Below are positions 16,555 to 24,613 of a stretch of DNA of 64,000 nt, piece by piece. The notes beneath the pieces are model-generated. The model saw nothing but the letters and a program-made list of their open reading frames with translations, did no database searches and was not told the DNA's origin. A program made the translations under genes and the position numbers. The stretch covers positions 124,001 to 188,000 of the forward strand of contig NZ_SEON01000007.1 in assembly GCF_004152845.1 (NCBI RefSeq), in the 5' to 3' direction. How positions within the stretch are numbered: the stretch's first letter is position 1; each line of letters begins with the position of its first letter. The DNA is from Sphingobium fuliginis (GTDB lineage Bacteria; Pseudomonadota; Alphaproteobacteria; Sphingomonadales; Sphingomonadaceae).

Positions 16555-18960
16555 TCAGAAGGTCCGCCGCGCGCTCAGGAACCATTCGCGGGGCCGCCCG
16601 AACGCCCCCTCCGTGATCCCGCCGAAGGAATCCACGAAGCCCGATCCCAGATAGACTTGCTTGGTCAGGTTCTTGACGCCCAGCGTGATCAGCCAGCTTT
16701 CCGGCTCGTCGCTATAGCCGATGGAGGCGTTCACCAGATGATAGCCCTTCTGGATCAGCAGCGGGCTGTTCACCGCGTCATTATAGACCTTCGACCGGTA
16801 GGACCAGTCGACCCGCGGCGTGAACCGGCCCACCCCGTCGACCCGGATGTCGTAGGAAGCCCCCGCGCTCAGCGTCCATTTGGGCGCATTCTGCAAATGG
16901 GAATCCCTGGTCACGCCGCTGTTGAGCGCCCGAATGTCCACCTGCCGATATTTCGCGTCCAGATAGCCGAGCCCCGCCTCCAGCTTCAGCGCCTCGGTCG
17001 GCCGGGCCTGCACTTCCAGCTCCAGCCCCTTGATGCGCGCCTTCGCCGCATTCTGGATGATCGGCGCGAAACCCAGACGCGGATCGTTCACGGTGATCTG
17101 CAGATCGTCATAATCGTTGACGAAGGCCGCGCCATTCACCCGCAGCCGCCGGTCGAACAGGTCGGACTTGAAGCCGACTTCGTAGGTGGTGCTGGTCTCC
17201 GGCCGGAAGGACGGAATATTGGCGAAGGGCGGGAAGACGCGCTGGGTGAAGCCGCCGCCCTTGAACCCCTGCGAATAGGATGCGTAGGTCAGGAATTCGG
17301 GCGACCAGCGATAGGAAAGGCTGGCCATCGGCGTCCAGGCGCGGTCCTTGATCGTCGTCCGTCCGGGCGGGCCCATCAGCGGATCGCCGTCCTGCAACCC
17401 CGACCCGTCGGGATTGAAGGGCTGCCCCGTCAGGAAGCCCGCCGCCACGACATATTGATTGCCATTGTCGAATGTCTTCTTGTCCTCGGTCCAGCGTATG
17501 CCGCCGGTCAGGCTGAGATTATGGACGATCTCGAACGTCGCCTGACCGAAGGCGGCAAGGCTCCGTCCATCGAGGATCGCACCGCTCATGAAGACGGCGT
17601 CGACAATGTTGACCAGATCCTGGTGATTGCCGCTTTCCTTCGAATAATAGCCGCCGACGACCCAGTTCAAACGACTGTCGAGCGCATCGCCGATCAGTTG
17701 CAATTCTTCCGAAAACTGATCCTGCTTCCAGTCGCTCTTGGTCTGGACGATGCTGGCCGGGCTATGATCGGAATCGCGGGTCCAGAAACCCGTCACCTTG
17801 CGGTAGGCGGTGATGGACTTGGCCGACACATTCTCGCCCAGCCGCCATTCCACCGTGCCGGAAACGCCCCAGATATTGAGGTCCGACGCCGACTGGTAAC
17901 GGCGCTTCCCGAAATTGTCGAAGACGCTCGACACCGCCCGGAACGTGCCGCCATGGCGATAGGGCGCCTGCGCCCACTGGCTGTTGTAACAGCGCGTGTC
18001 GGACAGCCGGGCCGGGTTGGACAGGTCGGTGCAGATGCCCGCCGCGCCCGAATAAAGGCCGTTCCACACCTGCGCCGCCGGCGCGTTCTCATCGACCGCG
18101 AGCATGACGTTGGGCGCGGTTTCCTCCCGCGACCGCGTGCCGTCGACGGCGATGTTGATGGAAAGCTTGCTCGTCGGCTCCAGCCGCAGCGCGAAACGCC
18201 CCGCCATCGTATTGGTGTCGCCCAGGTCCGGCGCCAGCGGCACCGTGCCTTTCACATAGCCGTCGCGCATATGATAAAAGCCCGAAAGGCTGGTATAGAC
18301 CCCCTCGGCCAGCGGCACGTCGATCGAGCCCTTGATCTGCACCCGGTCGTAGCTGCCGGTCGTCAGCTCCAGGCTGGCCCCCGGATCGTCGGCGGGCTTC
18401 TTCGTGACCACGCTCACCGCGCCCCCGATGGTGTTGCGGCCGAACAAAGTCCCCTGCGGCCCGCGCAGCACCTCGATCCGCTCGACATTGAGGACGTCGA
18501 GCACATTGCCGACCCCCCGCGAAATATAGACGCCATCCAGATACAGTCCCACGCCCGGATCGGCGGAAAGCTGATAGTCATTCTGCCCGATGCCGCGAAT
18601 GAAGATCGCCGCCGTGGCGTTGCTGGCCGATACCGGCACCGAACTGTTGAACTTCACATTCGGCGTGAAGTCTCCGATCTGCGTGACATTATCGATCCCC
18701 CGCTGCGCCAGACCTTCCGAAGTCACCGCCGAGATGGAGATCGGCGTATCCTGAAGCGACTCCGCGCGGCGACGGGCGGTGACGGTGATTTCCGCGATAC
18801 CGCTATTCTGGCTCGCAGCCGGGTCTTCCGGCGCCTGCTGCGCCAGAACGGGCGCTCCGGACGCCAGCGCCAGCCCGGCGACCAGCGCGCGCACCGAACC
18901 CGATTGCAGACGCCGGGCCGCGCGGCCGGACGATATGGGTTTGCAGCTTTCATCTTCCAT
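16555..18960 (-). CDS. TonB-dependent receptor
   Basis: An 801-residue outer-membrane receptor. After a basic N-terminus and signal peptide (LVAGLALASGAPVLAQ), a plug domain begins at EITVTARRR and contains RGIGQNDYQLSADPGVGLYLDGV and RIEVLRGPQGTLFGRNTIGG. The rest is a 22-strand-type beta barrel with a TonB-receptor end (YLGSGFVDSFGGITEG...ARRTF). ATG 18960 follows GGGGAG. It is flanked by oxygenase genes, so uptake of an aromatic or other organic substrate is more likely than siderophores, though unproven. Confidence 0.92.
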   Translation of the reverse strand: MEDESCKPISSGRAARRLQSGSVRALVAGLALASGAPVLAQQAPEDPAASQNSGIAEITVTARRRAESLQDTPISISAVTSEGLAQRGIDNVTQIGDFTPNVKFNSSVPVSASNATAAIFIRGIGQNDYQLSADPGVGLYLDGVYISRGVGNVLDVLNVERIEVLRGPQGTLFGRNTIGGAVSVVTKKPADDPGASLELTTGSYDRVQIKGSIDVPLAEGVYTSLSGFYHMRDGYVKGTVPLAPDLGDTNTMAGRFALRLEPTSKLSINIAVDGTRSREETAPNVMLAVDENAPAAQVWNGLYSGAAGICTDLSNPARLSDTRCYNSQWAQAPYRHGGTFRAVSSVFDNFGKRRYQSASDLNIWGVSGTVEWRLGENVSAKSITAYRKVTGFWTRDSDHSPASIVQTKSDWKQDQFSEELQLIGDALDSRLNWVVGGYYSKESGNHQDLVNIVDAVFMSGAILDGRSLAAFGQATFEIVHNLSLTGGIRWTEDKKTFDNGNQYVVAAGFLTGQPFNPDGSGLQDGDPLMGPPGRTTIKDRAWTPMASLSYRWSPEFLTYASYSQGFKGGGFTQRVFPPFANIPSFRPETSTTYEVGFKSDLFDRRLRVNGAAFVNDYDDLQITVNDPRLGFAPIIQNAAKARIKGLELEVQARPTEALKLEAGLGYLDAKYRQVDIRALNSGVTRDSHLQNAPKWTLSAGASYDIRVDGVGRFTPRVDWSYRSKVYNDAVNSPLLIQKGYHLVNASIGYSDEPESWLITLGVKNLTKQVYLGSGFVDSFGGITEGAFGRPREWFLSARRTF

Positions 18961-19252
18961 ATTTGACTCCCCGTCTCGATTGGCATTTTGTTTTTCTGGT
19001 ACCGCCATAATCGAACCCAGATCGGCCAGCCGCGCTAGCCTGATCCCGCGAAGTTCATCATCTGAGCGCGACGGAGTGAGGAACCGCGAAAAAGCCCTTC
19101 CGCACCGCTTCCGTCCCCCCGCGCCTTTGATGCGCCCCCAGGCTAAGGCGCACCGGATCGGGCTAGCGGGGCATGGCGCGCGCCGACATCATCCATGCCG
19201 ATTTCACGCATTCGGAAGCCGCAACGACAACCGATGCAACGGCAAGGACAGG
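18961..19252. promoter_or_regulatory. Divergent promoter region of the oxygenase island
   Basis: These 292 bases separate the minus-strand TonB receptor from the plus-strand Rieske operon, so both promoters must lie here. I see no clear -35/-10 pair and no strong palindrome. The AraC-type regulator at 21788 is the obvious candidate to act here. Confidence 0.45.
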
Positions 19253-20449
19253 ATGATGAACGACGCGCATCGCTGGTTACACGAACATCCCGAACTGGGA
19301 TCGGGCCCCATCTCCATCGAACCCTATATCGACCCGGACTGGTATGAACGGGAACGGGAGAAGATATTCAGGAAGGTCTGGCTCTGCGTCGGCCGCGTCG
19401 ACGAAATCCCCGACAGGGGCGATTACAAGGTCAAGCGCCTCGCCGCCGCCGACACGTCGGTCATCCTGATGCGCGGCAAGGACGATGTCGTGCGCGCCCA
19501 TCACAATGTCTGCGCCCATCGCGGCAACACCGTCGTCACCGAAACCGGCCCGGAAACCTTCGGCCGCAGCAAGGCGGCCATCGTCACCTGCCGTTTCCAC
19601 GGCTGGGTCTATGGCGCGGACGGCGCGCTGAAACATGTGCCGAGCGAGGAACGCTTCTACCCATGTTTCGACAGGCAGCGGAACGGCCTCACCCCGATCC
19701 ATACCGATGTCTGGGAAGGCTTCATCTTCGTCAACCTGGCCGAAAATCCGGACAACAGCCTGACCGATTTTCTGGGCGACTATGCCGCGCATTTCGCGGG
19801 CTTCCCCTTTGCCGAACTCAGCTACCAGTTCACCTACCACACCGAACTGGAATGCAATTGGAAGGTCGCGCACGACGCCTTTGCGGAGGCCTATCATGTC
19901 GACACCATCCATGCCGGCTCCTTCCCCAACACCTTCTCCACCGGGCTGCAAAATGTGAAGCTGATGGGCCCGCACCGCAGCTGCGCCGTCTGCCTGACGC
20001 TGGGCGCGAAACCCACCCCGGTCGCGGGCATCGCCAATAGCATCGCCGGCGCCTCGCTCGTCACCCAGCGCGCCGAAACCATGCTGCCCCCCGCGATCAA
20101 CCCGGACAAGCGCGACGATTTCGCCTTCGAACTCAGCGTCCTCTTCCCCAACACGCTGATCCACGTGTCGGAAGGCATCTGGTTCACCCACCAATTCTGG
20201 CCCATCGCCCATAACCGCACGCTCTGGGAGGGCCGCTATTATGTCCGCCCGCCAAAGACCAACGCCGAACGCTGGGCCATCGAACATGCGATGACGCTCC
20301 AGCGCAACGCCTGGCTGGAGGACACCGCCACCATGGAGGACACGCAAAGGGCGATGCAGTCCCGCGCCAAGCTCGTCCAGAATCTCCAGGACGACGAAAT
20401 CCTCATCCGCCACAGCGCCGCCGTGGTCGACCGATATGTCAATGCGTGA
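19253..20449 (+). CDS. Rieske oxygenase alpha subunit, copy 2
   Basis: A 398-residue paralogue of the subunit at 14652. Rieske ligands are Cys87 and His89 (CAHRGN) with Cys113 and His116 (CRFHGW). Iron ligands are His215 and His220 in AYHVDTIH, and Glu212 replaces the usual bridging Asp. The motif RNAWLEDTATMEDT near the end is shared with copy 1. AAGGAC precedes two adjacent ATG codons (19253 and 19256). It heads an operon with the small partner, an NTF2-like protein and a ferredoxin. Confidence 0.9.
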   Translation: MMNDAHRWLHEHPELGSGPISIEPYIDPDWYEREREKIFRKVWLCVGRVDEIPDRGDYKVKRLAAADTSVILMRGKDDVVRAHHNVCAHRGNTVVTETGPETFGRSKAAIVTCRFHGWVYGADGALKHVPSEERFYPCFDRQRNGLTPIHTDVWEGFIFVNLAENPDNSLTDFLGDYAAHFAGFPFAELSYQFTYHTELECNWKVAHDAFAEAYHVDTIHAGSFPNTFSTGLQNVKLMGPHRSCAVCLTLGAKPTPVAGIANSIAGASLVTQRAETMLPPAINPDKRDDFAFELSVLFPNTLIHVSEGIWFTHQFWPIAHNRTLWEGRYYVRPPKTNAERWAIEHAMTLQRNAWLEDTATMEDTQRAMQSRAKLVQNLQDDEILIRHSAAVVDRYVNA

Positions 20450-20462
20450 GGGGGAAAAGACC

Positions 20463-20831
20463 ATGACGCAACCCACTTTGCCCACCGGCTTCGAAGACCT
20501 CTCCCTTTGCCTCGACTGGAACCTGCCGACGGCCGACCAGCGCCAGCGCAAGCGGCAGGCGTCGAACGCGGCGGAACTGCGCGCCTTCTACGACCGCATG
20601 CTGCCCCGCCTGCCGGACGCGCTGGCGGAGGTCGACCGCTTCCCGCTGGGCGCGCTGCCGGAAAGCCACCACCCCCTCTACAATCTCGCCCTCTCGCTGG
20701 CCGAGGTCGCCCCGCATATCGAACTATATTCCGGCTCCCCCGGCGTCCCCTATGCGTTCGAGGAGGCGCGCTTCGTCGCCGTCCATGGCGGGCAGGAGAC
20801 ATGGCGCGGGCTGCGCCCGATGGCCGCCTGA
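20463..20831 (+). CDS. Small Rieske-associated protein, copy 2 (unknown family)
   Basis: A 122-residue homologue of the protein at 14297-14641, placed 13 bases after the second Rieske alpha gene and two bases before the NTF2-like gene. GAGGGGGAAAAG before ATG 20463 is a clear ribosome site. Conserved elements are LRAFYDRMLPRL, LPE with a following His, AEVAPHIELYSGS and VPYAFEEARFV. No known domain is visible. It is too short for a normal beta subunit, which the neighbouring NTF2-like protein seems to provide. Confidence 0.75.
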   Translation: MTQPTLPTGFEDLSLCLDWNLPTADQRQRKRQASNAAELRAFYDRMLPRLPDALAEVDRFPLGALPESHHPLYNLALSLAEVAPHIELYSGSPGVPYAFEEARFVAVHGGQETWRGLRPMAA

Positions 20832-20833
20832 AT

Positions 20834-21319
20834 ATGGCCCCCCTGCCCATGGAGGAACGGCTGTTCCGCATCGAAGCGCGCCAGGAGATGGAAGGTCTCG
20901 TGGCGCGCTACGCCCACGGCGCGGACCGAAGGAACGATCCGGCGATCATGCGACCGCTGTTCCACGCGGACGCCACCTGGTCGGCGGAGGGCTTCGCCAC
21001 CTTCCACGGCGCCGCCGCCATTGCCCAGGGCCTCGCCCGCATCGCCGCCGAACAGGTGCTGTGGTCGATCCACTATATGGTCGCCCCCCATGTCGAATTT
21101 ATGGAAGACGCCCGCTCGGCGCGCTGCCGCTGGTATCTTTGGGAACTGTCCACCATGGCCGGGGACTCCGGCCCGGAAGATCGCTGGCTGGGCGGCTGGT
21201 ACGACAGCCTGACAATATATGAGGAAGAAGAATGGAAATTCACGTCCGTGAAGCTGGACCTGCGCGTGCAGGGCGTGGCGACGCCCCCCTGGGCGATCAA
21301 GAAAGCGTTCGCCCCATGA
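20834..21319 (+). CDS. NTF2/SnoaL-fold protein, putative oxygenase beta subunit, copy 2
   Basis: A 161-residue SnoaL-like protein: helix RIEARQEMEGLVARYAHG, then MRPLFHADATWSAEG, IHYMVAPHVEF, and strands with WYLWELS and WKFTSVKLDLRV. Such proteins share the fold of ring-hydroxylating oxygenase beta subunits. Placement between alpha and ferredoxin genes supports that role. The start at ATG 20834 follows the previous stop by two bases. The stop overlaps the ferredoxin ATG (ATGA). Confidence 0.76.
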   Translation: MAPLPMEERLFRIEARQEMEGLVARYAHGADRRNDPAIMRPLFHADATWSAEGFATFHGAAAIAQGLARIAAEQVLWSIHYMVAPHVEFMEDARSARCRWYLWELSTMAGDSGPEDRWLGGWYDSLTIYEEEEWKFTSVKLDLRVQGVATPPWAIKKAFAP

Positions 21320-21618
21320 TCCGCCTCTGCGCAATCGACGATCTCAGCGAAGACGAAGTGCACCGCGTCGAACTGGACGGCGGCCACGGCATCGCCGTCT
21401 ATCTGCTGGACGGGGAGGTGTTCGCCACCGACGACCTCTGCACCCATGGCGAAGCCTCGCTGGCGGAAGGCGAGATAGAGGATGGCAAGATCGTCTGCCC
21501 CTTCCACCTCGGCAGCTTCGACATCAAGACCGGCGCGGCCTGCGCGGCCCCCTGCTCCATCGCGCTCAAAACCTATGCGGTAGAGATCATCGACGGCGCG
21601 GTGCATATCGCGCCCTGA
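21316..21618 (+). CDS. Rieske-type [2Fe-2S] ferredoxin
   Basis: A 100-residue ferredoxin component with Cys42 and His44 (CTHG) and Cys61 and His64 (CPFHLG) as cluster ligands. It carries electrons from an FAD reductase to the oxygenase. The four-base overlap with the NTF2-like gene shows coupled expression. Only one ferredoxin gene is present, so it probably serves both Rieske modules. Confidence 0.93.
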   Translation: MIRLCAIDDLSEDEVHRVELDGGHGIAVYLLDGEVFATDDLCTHGEASLAEGEIEDGKIVCPFHLGSFDIKTGAACAAPCSIALKTYAVEIIDGAVHIAP

Positions 21619-21650
21619 TGGTCGGTGCAGCGCTTAAGTCAAACCTCCAC

Positions 21651-21745
21651 CCTGTTCCTGCGAAGGCAGGAACCCAGTCCCGCCGCTGGAACTGGACTCT
21701 CACGAGCCACTCGTCTCGTTCGAGTGCCTTCGCAGGAGTACGCTG
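21651..21745. repeat. Palindromic intergenic repeat after the ferredoxin gene
   Basis: Starts with the hairpin TTCCTGC-gaag-GCAGGAA (21655-21672), followed by CCAGTCC... and a trailing CCTTCGCAGGAG. It resembles other dispersed repeats in this window. It lies between the ferredoxin gene and the convergent araC-type gene and may end transcription from both sides. Confidence 0.6.
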
Positions 21746-21787
21746 CGCCTCAATCCCACCGGAACAGAACTGACACGCGCCCGCCCC

Positions 21788-22816
21788 TCACCCCTTCAAC
21801 TGCCGCAACGTAGCCGAGGGCCGCTCCCCGAACCGCTCCGCATAGTCACGCGCGAATTTGCTCAAATGGCTGAACCCGCAGGCCAGCGCGACATCGGTCA
21901 CGCTATGCCCCTCCTCCACGCCGCCCAGCAGCATCTTGCGCGCCAGGTCCAGCCGCACATTTTTGAGGTAAACCATCGGCGTCACCCCGCGAAACCGCCG
22001 GAACCCCGCATGCAGCGACCGCGCGCTGACCCCGGAAATCTCGATCATGTCGATCAGGGAGATCGCCTCGCACGCATGGCCCCGCACGAAATCCTCGACG
22101 CGCCGCACATAATAGGGCGCGGGCCCGGATGGCGCGCTGTCGAACAGTTCGGAATGATTGTGCGGCACCGCCGCCAGCAGCAGGCGCTTCAGCGTATCCT
22201 CCACCGCGCCGCTCGCGCGGGGATGGGTATAGCCCGTCAGCCCGTAATCGATGTCGTCGCAGATAGTACGGACCAGATGGGCAAAGGCCTGCGCCGCCCC
22301 CACCAGCGGCACCGGCCGGGTCGAAAAGACCAGATCGTCCGGCCGGAACCCCAGTTCGCTCGCCAGCACCTGCTCCAGATCGGCCTTGGGTATCTTGATG
22401 GTGAAATGCTTGTAGCCCGCCTCGAACGTCTGGCGGAAATGCGAATCCGGGGCCAGCACGCACATCTCGCCGGGCGCCAGGCTGAAACTGTCCCTGTCAT
22501 GGGTGATGAAGGACGTGCCCGTCAGCGAGAATTGCACCAGATAGATCTGCCCCATCTGCGGCACGTCGATGGAAATCCGCCCGAAGGGATTGCCATAATC
22601 CTGCGCGTTGAAGGTCAGCGCCTTGAGCTGCGCCTGATTGTGGCGGAAATCGATCGGCGGCCGCCCGCCCTGCACGTCCAGCCTGTGGGGGCAGAACATC
22701 CGGCTCATATGCGCCTCGACATCGCCCGCGTCGGTGCTGCTGAACCTGTTCCACTGAACCAGCGGAAGCGCCTCGCCATTCCAGAAGCGGCTCGGCGCAG
22801 CCATTTGCGTCAACAT
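21788..22816 (-). CDS. AraC-family transcriptional regulator
   Basis: A 342-residue regulator. The C-terminal 100 residues hold two helix-turn-helix units: ISLIDMIEISGVSARSLHAG and VTDVALACGFSHLSKFARDY, with RFGERPSATLRQLKG at the end. The N-terminal part is a cupin-like sensor similar to those of AraC regulators of aromatic oxygenases. ATG 22816 is preceded by GGGAGGA; the frame stays open further upstream without a better site. Wedged between ferredoxin and reductase genes, it likely controls the oxygenase island. Confidence 0.87.
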   Translation of the reverse strand: MLTQMAAPSRFWNGEALPLVQWNRFSSTDAGDVEAHMSRMFCPHRLDVQGGRPPIDFRHNQAQLKALTFNAQDYGNPFGRISIDVPQMGQIYLVQFSLTGTSFITHDRDSFSLAPGEMCVLAPDSHFRQTFEAGYKHFTIKIPKADLEQVLASELGFRPDDLVFSTRPVPLVGAAQAFAHLVRTICDDIDYGLTGYTHPRASGAVEDTLKRLLLAAVPHNHSELFDSAPSGPAPYYVRRVEDFVRGHACEAISLIDMIEISGVSARSLHAGFRRFRGVTPMVYLKNVRLDLARKMLLGGVEEGHSVTDVALACGFSHLSKFARDYAERFGERPSATLRQLKG

Positions 22817-23344
22817 GCTCGTCCTCCCTGGCCCGGTCCCCGACCCGGCTTGAAACGCCTGCCTCGCTCCGGTGGACGCTGCCCACCCCGGCGACGGATC
22901 ATCGACACGGCCCTCCCTCGGCTGCATCGACATCCGGAAAATGACGCGCCGGACATGGCGGTCCCGCGATCCGGAACGCAGCGTGCCGGAAGCGCGGACG
23001 ACCGCCATTTGCAGGCCGTCATGGCTGGATGTCGTTACAGCCTCGTCCCTTTCGCGATGACACTCTTATTACAGGGCCGGGTCAAGCCTGCCGCCCGAAA
23101 AGACCGCGCGATCAGGGCAAGGCCTGCGCTCAGGGGATAGTTGCCGCGGCGATTTTGGCCCAGCTTCGAAGCATCGGCATGGGCTGTCGCCGGCCCGAAC
23201 GATCCGCAATGTCGATGAGAAACAGGCCGTTGCCCCTCGCCGCCCGGCAATCCGTTCGCGCGGCGCGGCGGCGGCGCGCCCGCGACGGCCCGGAAACGCG
23301 CCGGATCGTCGCCCGGCGACCGCGCACAGGGGAGGAGAATCGCA
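22817..23344. other. Long non-coding gap between araC-type gene and reductase gene
   Basis: These 528 bases contain no convincing gene: open frames here lack ribosome sites and family motifs. The stretch must hold the divergent promoters of the regulator and the reductase. I see no strong hairpin or clear operator. GGGGAGGAG near 23328 is the ribosome site of the reductase. Confidence 0.5.
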
Positions 23345-24565
23345 TTGAACGAGCAAACGGACGTCCTCATCGTCGGCGGCGGCCATGCGGGCGCGCATCT
23401 GGCCATTGCGCTGCGGCAGAAGGGCTTTGCCGGCAGCATCGCCGTGGCGGGCGAAGAGGACTGCCTGCCCTATGACCGCCCTCCCCTCTCCAAGGCCTAT
23501 CTGGTCGGCGCCGTGCAGATCGACCGGCTGCTGCTGCGGGACAGCGGCTATTGGGACGAACAGCGGGTCCGGTTCGAACTGGGATGCAGGGTCCGTTCGC
23601 TCGATCCCGCCGGGCGGCGCGCCGAACTGGACGATGGCCGGACGATCCGCTTCGGATGGTGCGTGCTGGCGACCGGCGGCAGGGCGCGCACCCTGCGCTG
23701 CCCCGGTTCCGGCCTGCCGGGCATCCATCATCTGCGCACCGTCGCGGATGTGGACGCCATTCGGGCGGGGCTTCGCGGCGGCGGCCGCGTCGGCCTCGTC
23801 GGCGCGGGCTATGTCGGGCTGGAGGTCGCGGCGGCGGCGCGCGAAATGGGGCATGAAGTCGTCGTCATCGAGGCGCAGCCCCGCGTCCTCCAGCGCGTCA
23901 CCTCCCCCCTGCTCTCCGATTTCTTCGAACGGCAGCATCGCCGCCGGGGCGTCGACCTGCGCCTGGGCGAACGGATTGCGGACTTTTCCGGCGCGGATCG
24001 CGTCTCTGCCATCCGCCTGGCCTCGGGCGGGGAAATCCCCGTCGACATCGCCATCGTCGGCATCGGCATCGATGCGGAAACGGCGCTCGCGGAACAGGCG
24101 GACATCGCCTGCGACGGCGGCGTGCTGGTGGACGGATATTGCCGGACCTCGGCGGAAGGCATATTGGCGATAGGCGACTGCGCGCGGCACCCCAATCCCC
24201 ATGCGGGCGGGCTCTGGCGGCTCGAATCCGTGCAGCATGCGATGGATTCCGCCGCCACCGCCGCCGACACCATATTGGGGGCGCCGGCCGAATATCGCGC
24301 GCTGCCGACCTTCTGGTCCGACCAGTATGACATCAGGCTGCAATCCGCCGGCCTCAACCGGGATGCCGACGACATGGTCGTGCGCGGCGATCCGGAAAAC
24401 GGTCCGTTCACCGCCCTCTATCTGCGCGGGGGCCGGGTGATCGCGGTCGACGCCATCAACAGCCCCAGGGATTTCATGGGCGCCCGCACCCTGATCCTGA
24501 AGGGCGTCGCGGTCGACCGGACAAAGCTGGCCGATCCCGCCATCCCCGTGAAGATGGCGGCCTGA
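23345..24565 (+). CDS. FAD-dependent ferredoxin reductase
   Basis: A 406-residue flavoprotein of the rubredoxin/Rieske-ferredoxin reductase family, which passes electrons from NAD(P)H to the ferredoxin. FAD motif GGGHAGAHLA (11-20), YDRPPLSKAYL, NAD motif GLVGAGYVGLEVA near 155, and the second FAD motif ILAIGDCARHPNP near 280 are visible. The start appears to be TTG 23345, with GGGGAGGAG at a normal distance and no suitable ATG nearby. With the ferredoxin and alpha subunits it completes a three-component oxygenase. Confidence 0.92.
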   Translation: MNEQTDVLIVGGGHAGAHLAIALRQKGFAGSIAVAGEEDCLPYDRPPLSKAYLVGAVQIDRLLLRDSGYWDEQRVRFELGCRVRSLDPAGRRAELDDGRTIRFGWCVLATGGRARTLRCPGSGLPGIHHLRTVADVDAIRAGLRGGGRVGLVGAGYVGLEVAAAAREMGHEVVVIEAQPRVLQRVTSPLLSDFFERQHRRRGVDLRLGERIADFSGADRVSAIRLASGGEIPVDIAIVGIGIDAETALAEQADIACDGGVLVDGYCRTSAEGILAIGDCARHPNPHAGGLWRLESVQHAMDSAATAADTILGAPAEYRALPTFWSDQYDIRLQSAGLNRDADDMVVRGDPENGPFTALYLRGGRVIAVDAINSPRDFMGARTLILKGVAVDRTKLADPAIPVKMAA

Positions 24566-24613
24566 ACGCCCGATCTCCCGCCGAAGGCGGCGGTCGGGGA
24601 TCGGCCCGCGCCC

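Noticed and set aside
16552..18966. Long open frame on the plus strand opposite the TonB receptor at 16555-18960
   Set aside because: Its composition is Arg/His/Pro-rich without domains, and the TonB receptor on the other strand is unmistakable.
14652..21618. Assignment of the Rieske system to anthranilate, salicylate or aniline dioxygenase
   Set aside because: The catechol operon makes such substrates attractive, but the sequence shows no substrate-specific marker, and the bridging Glu argues for caution.
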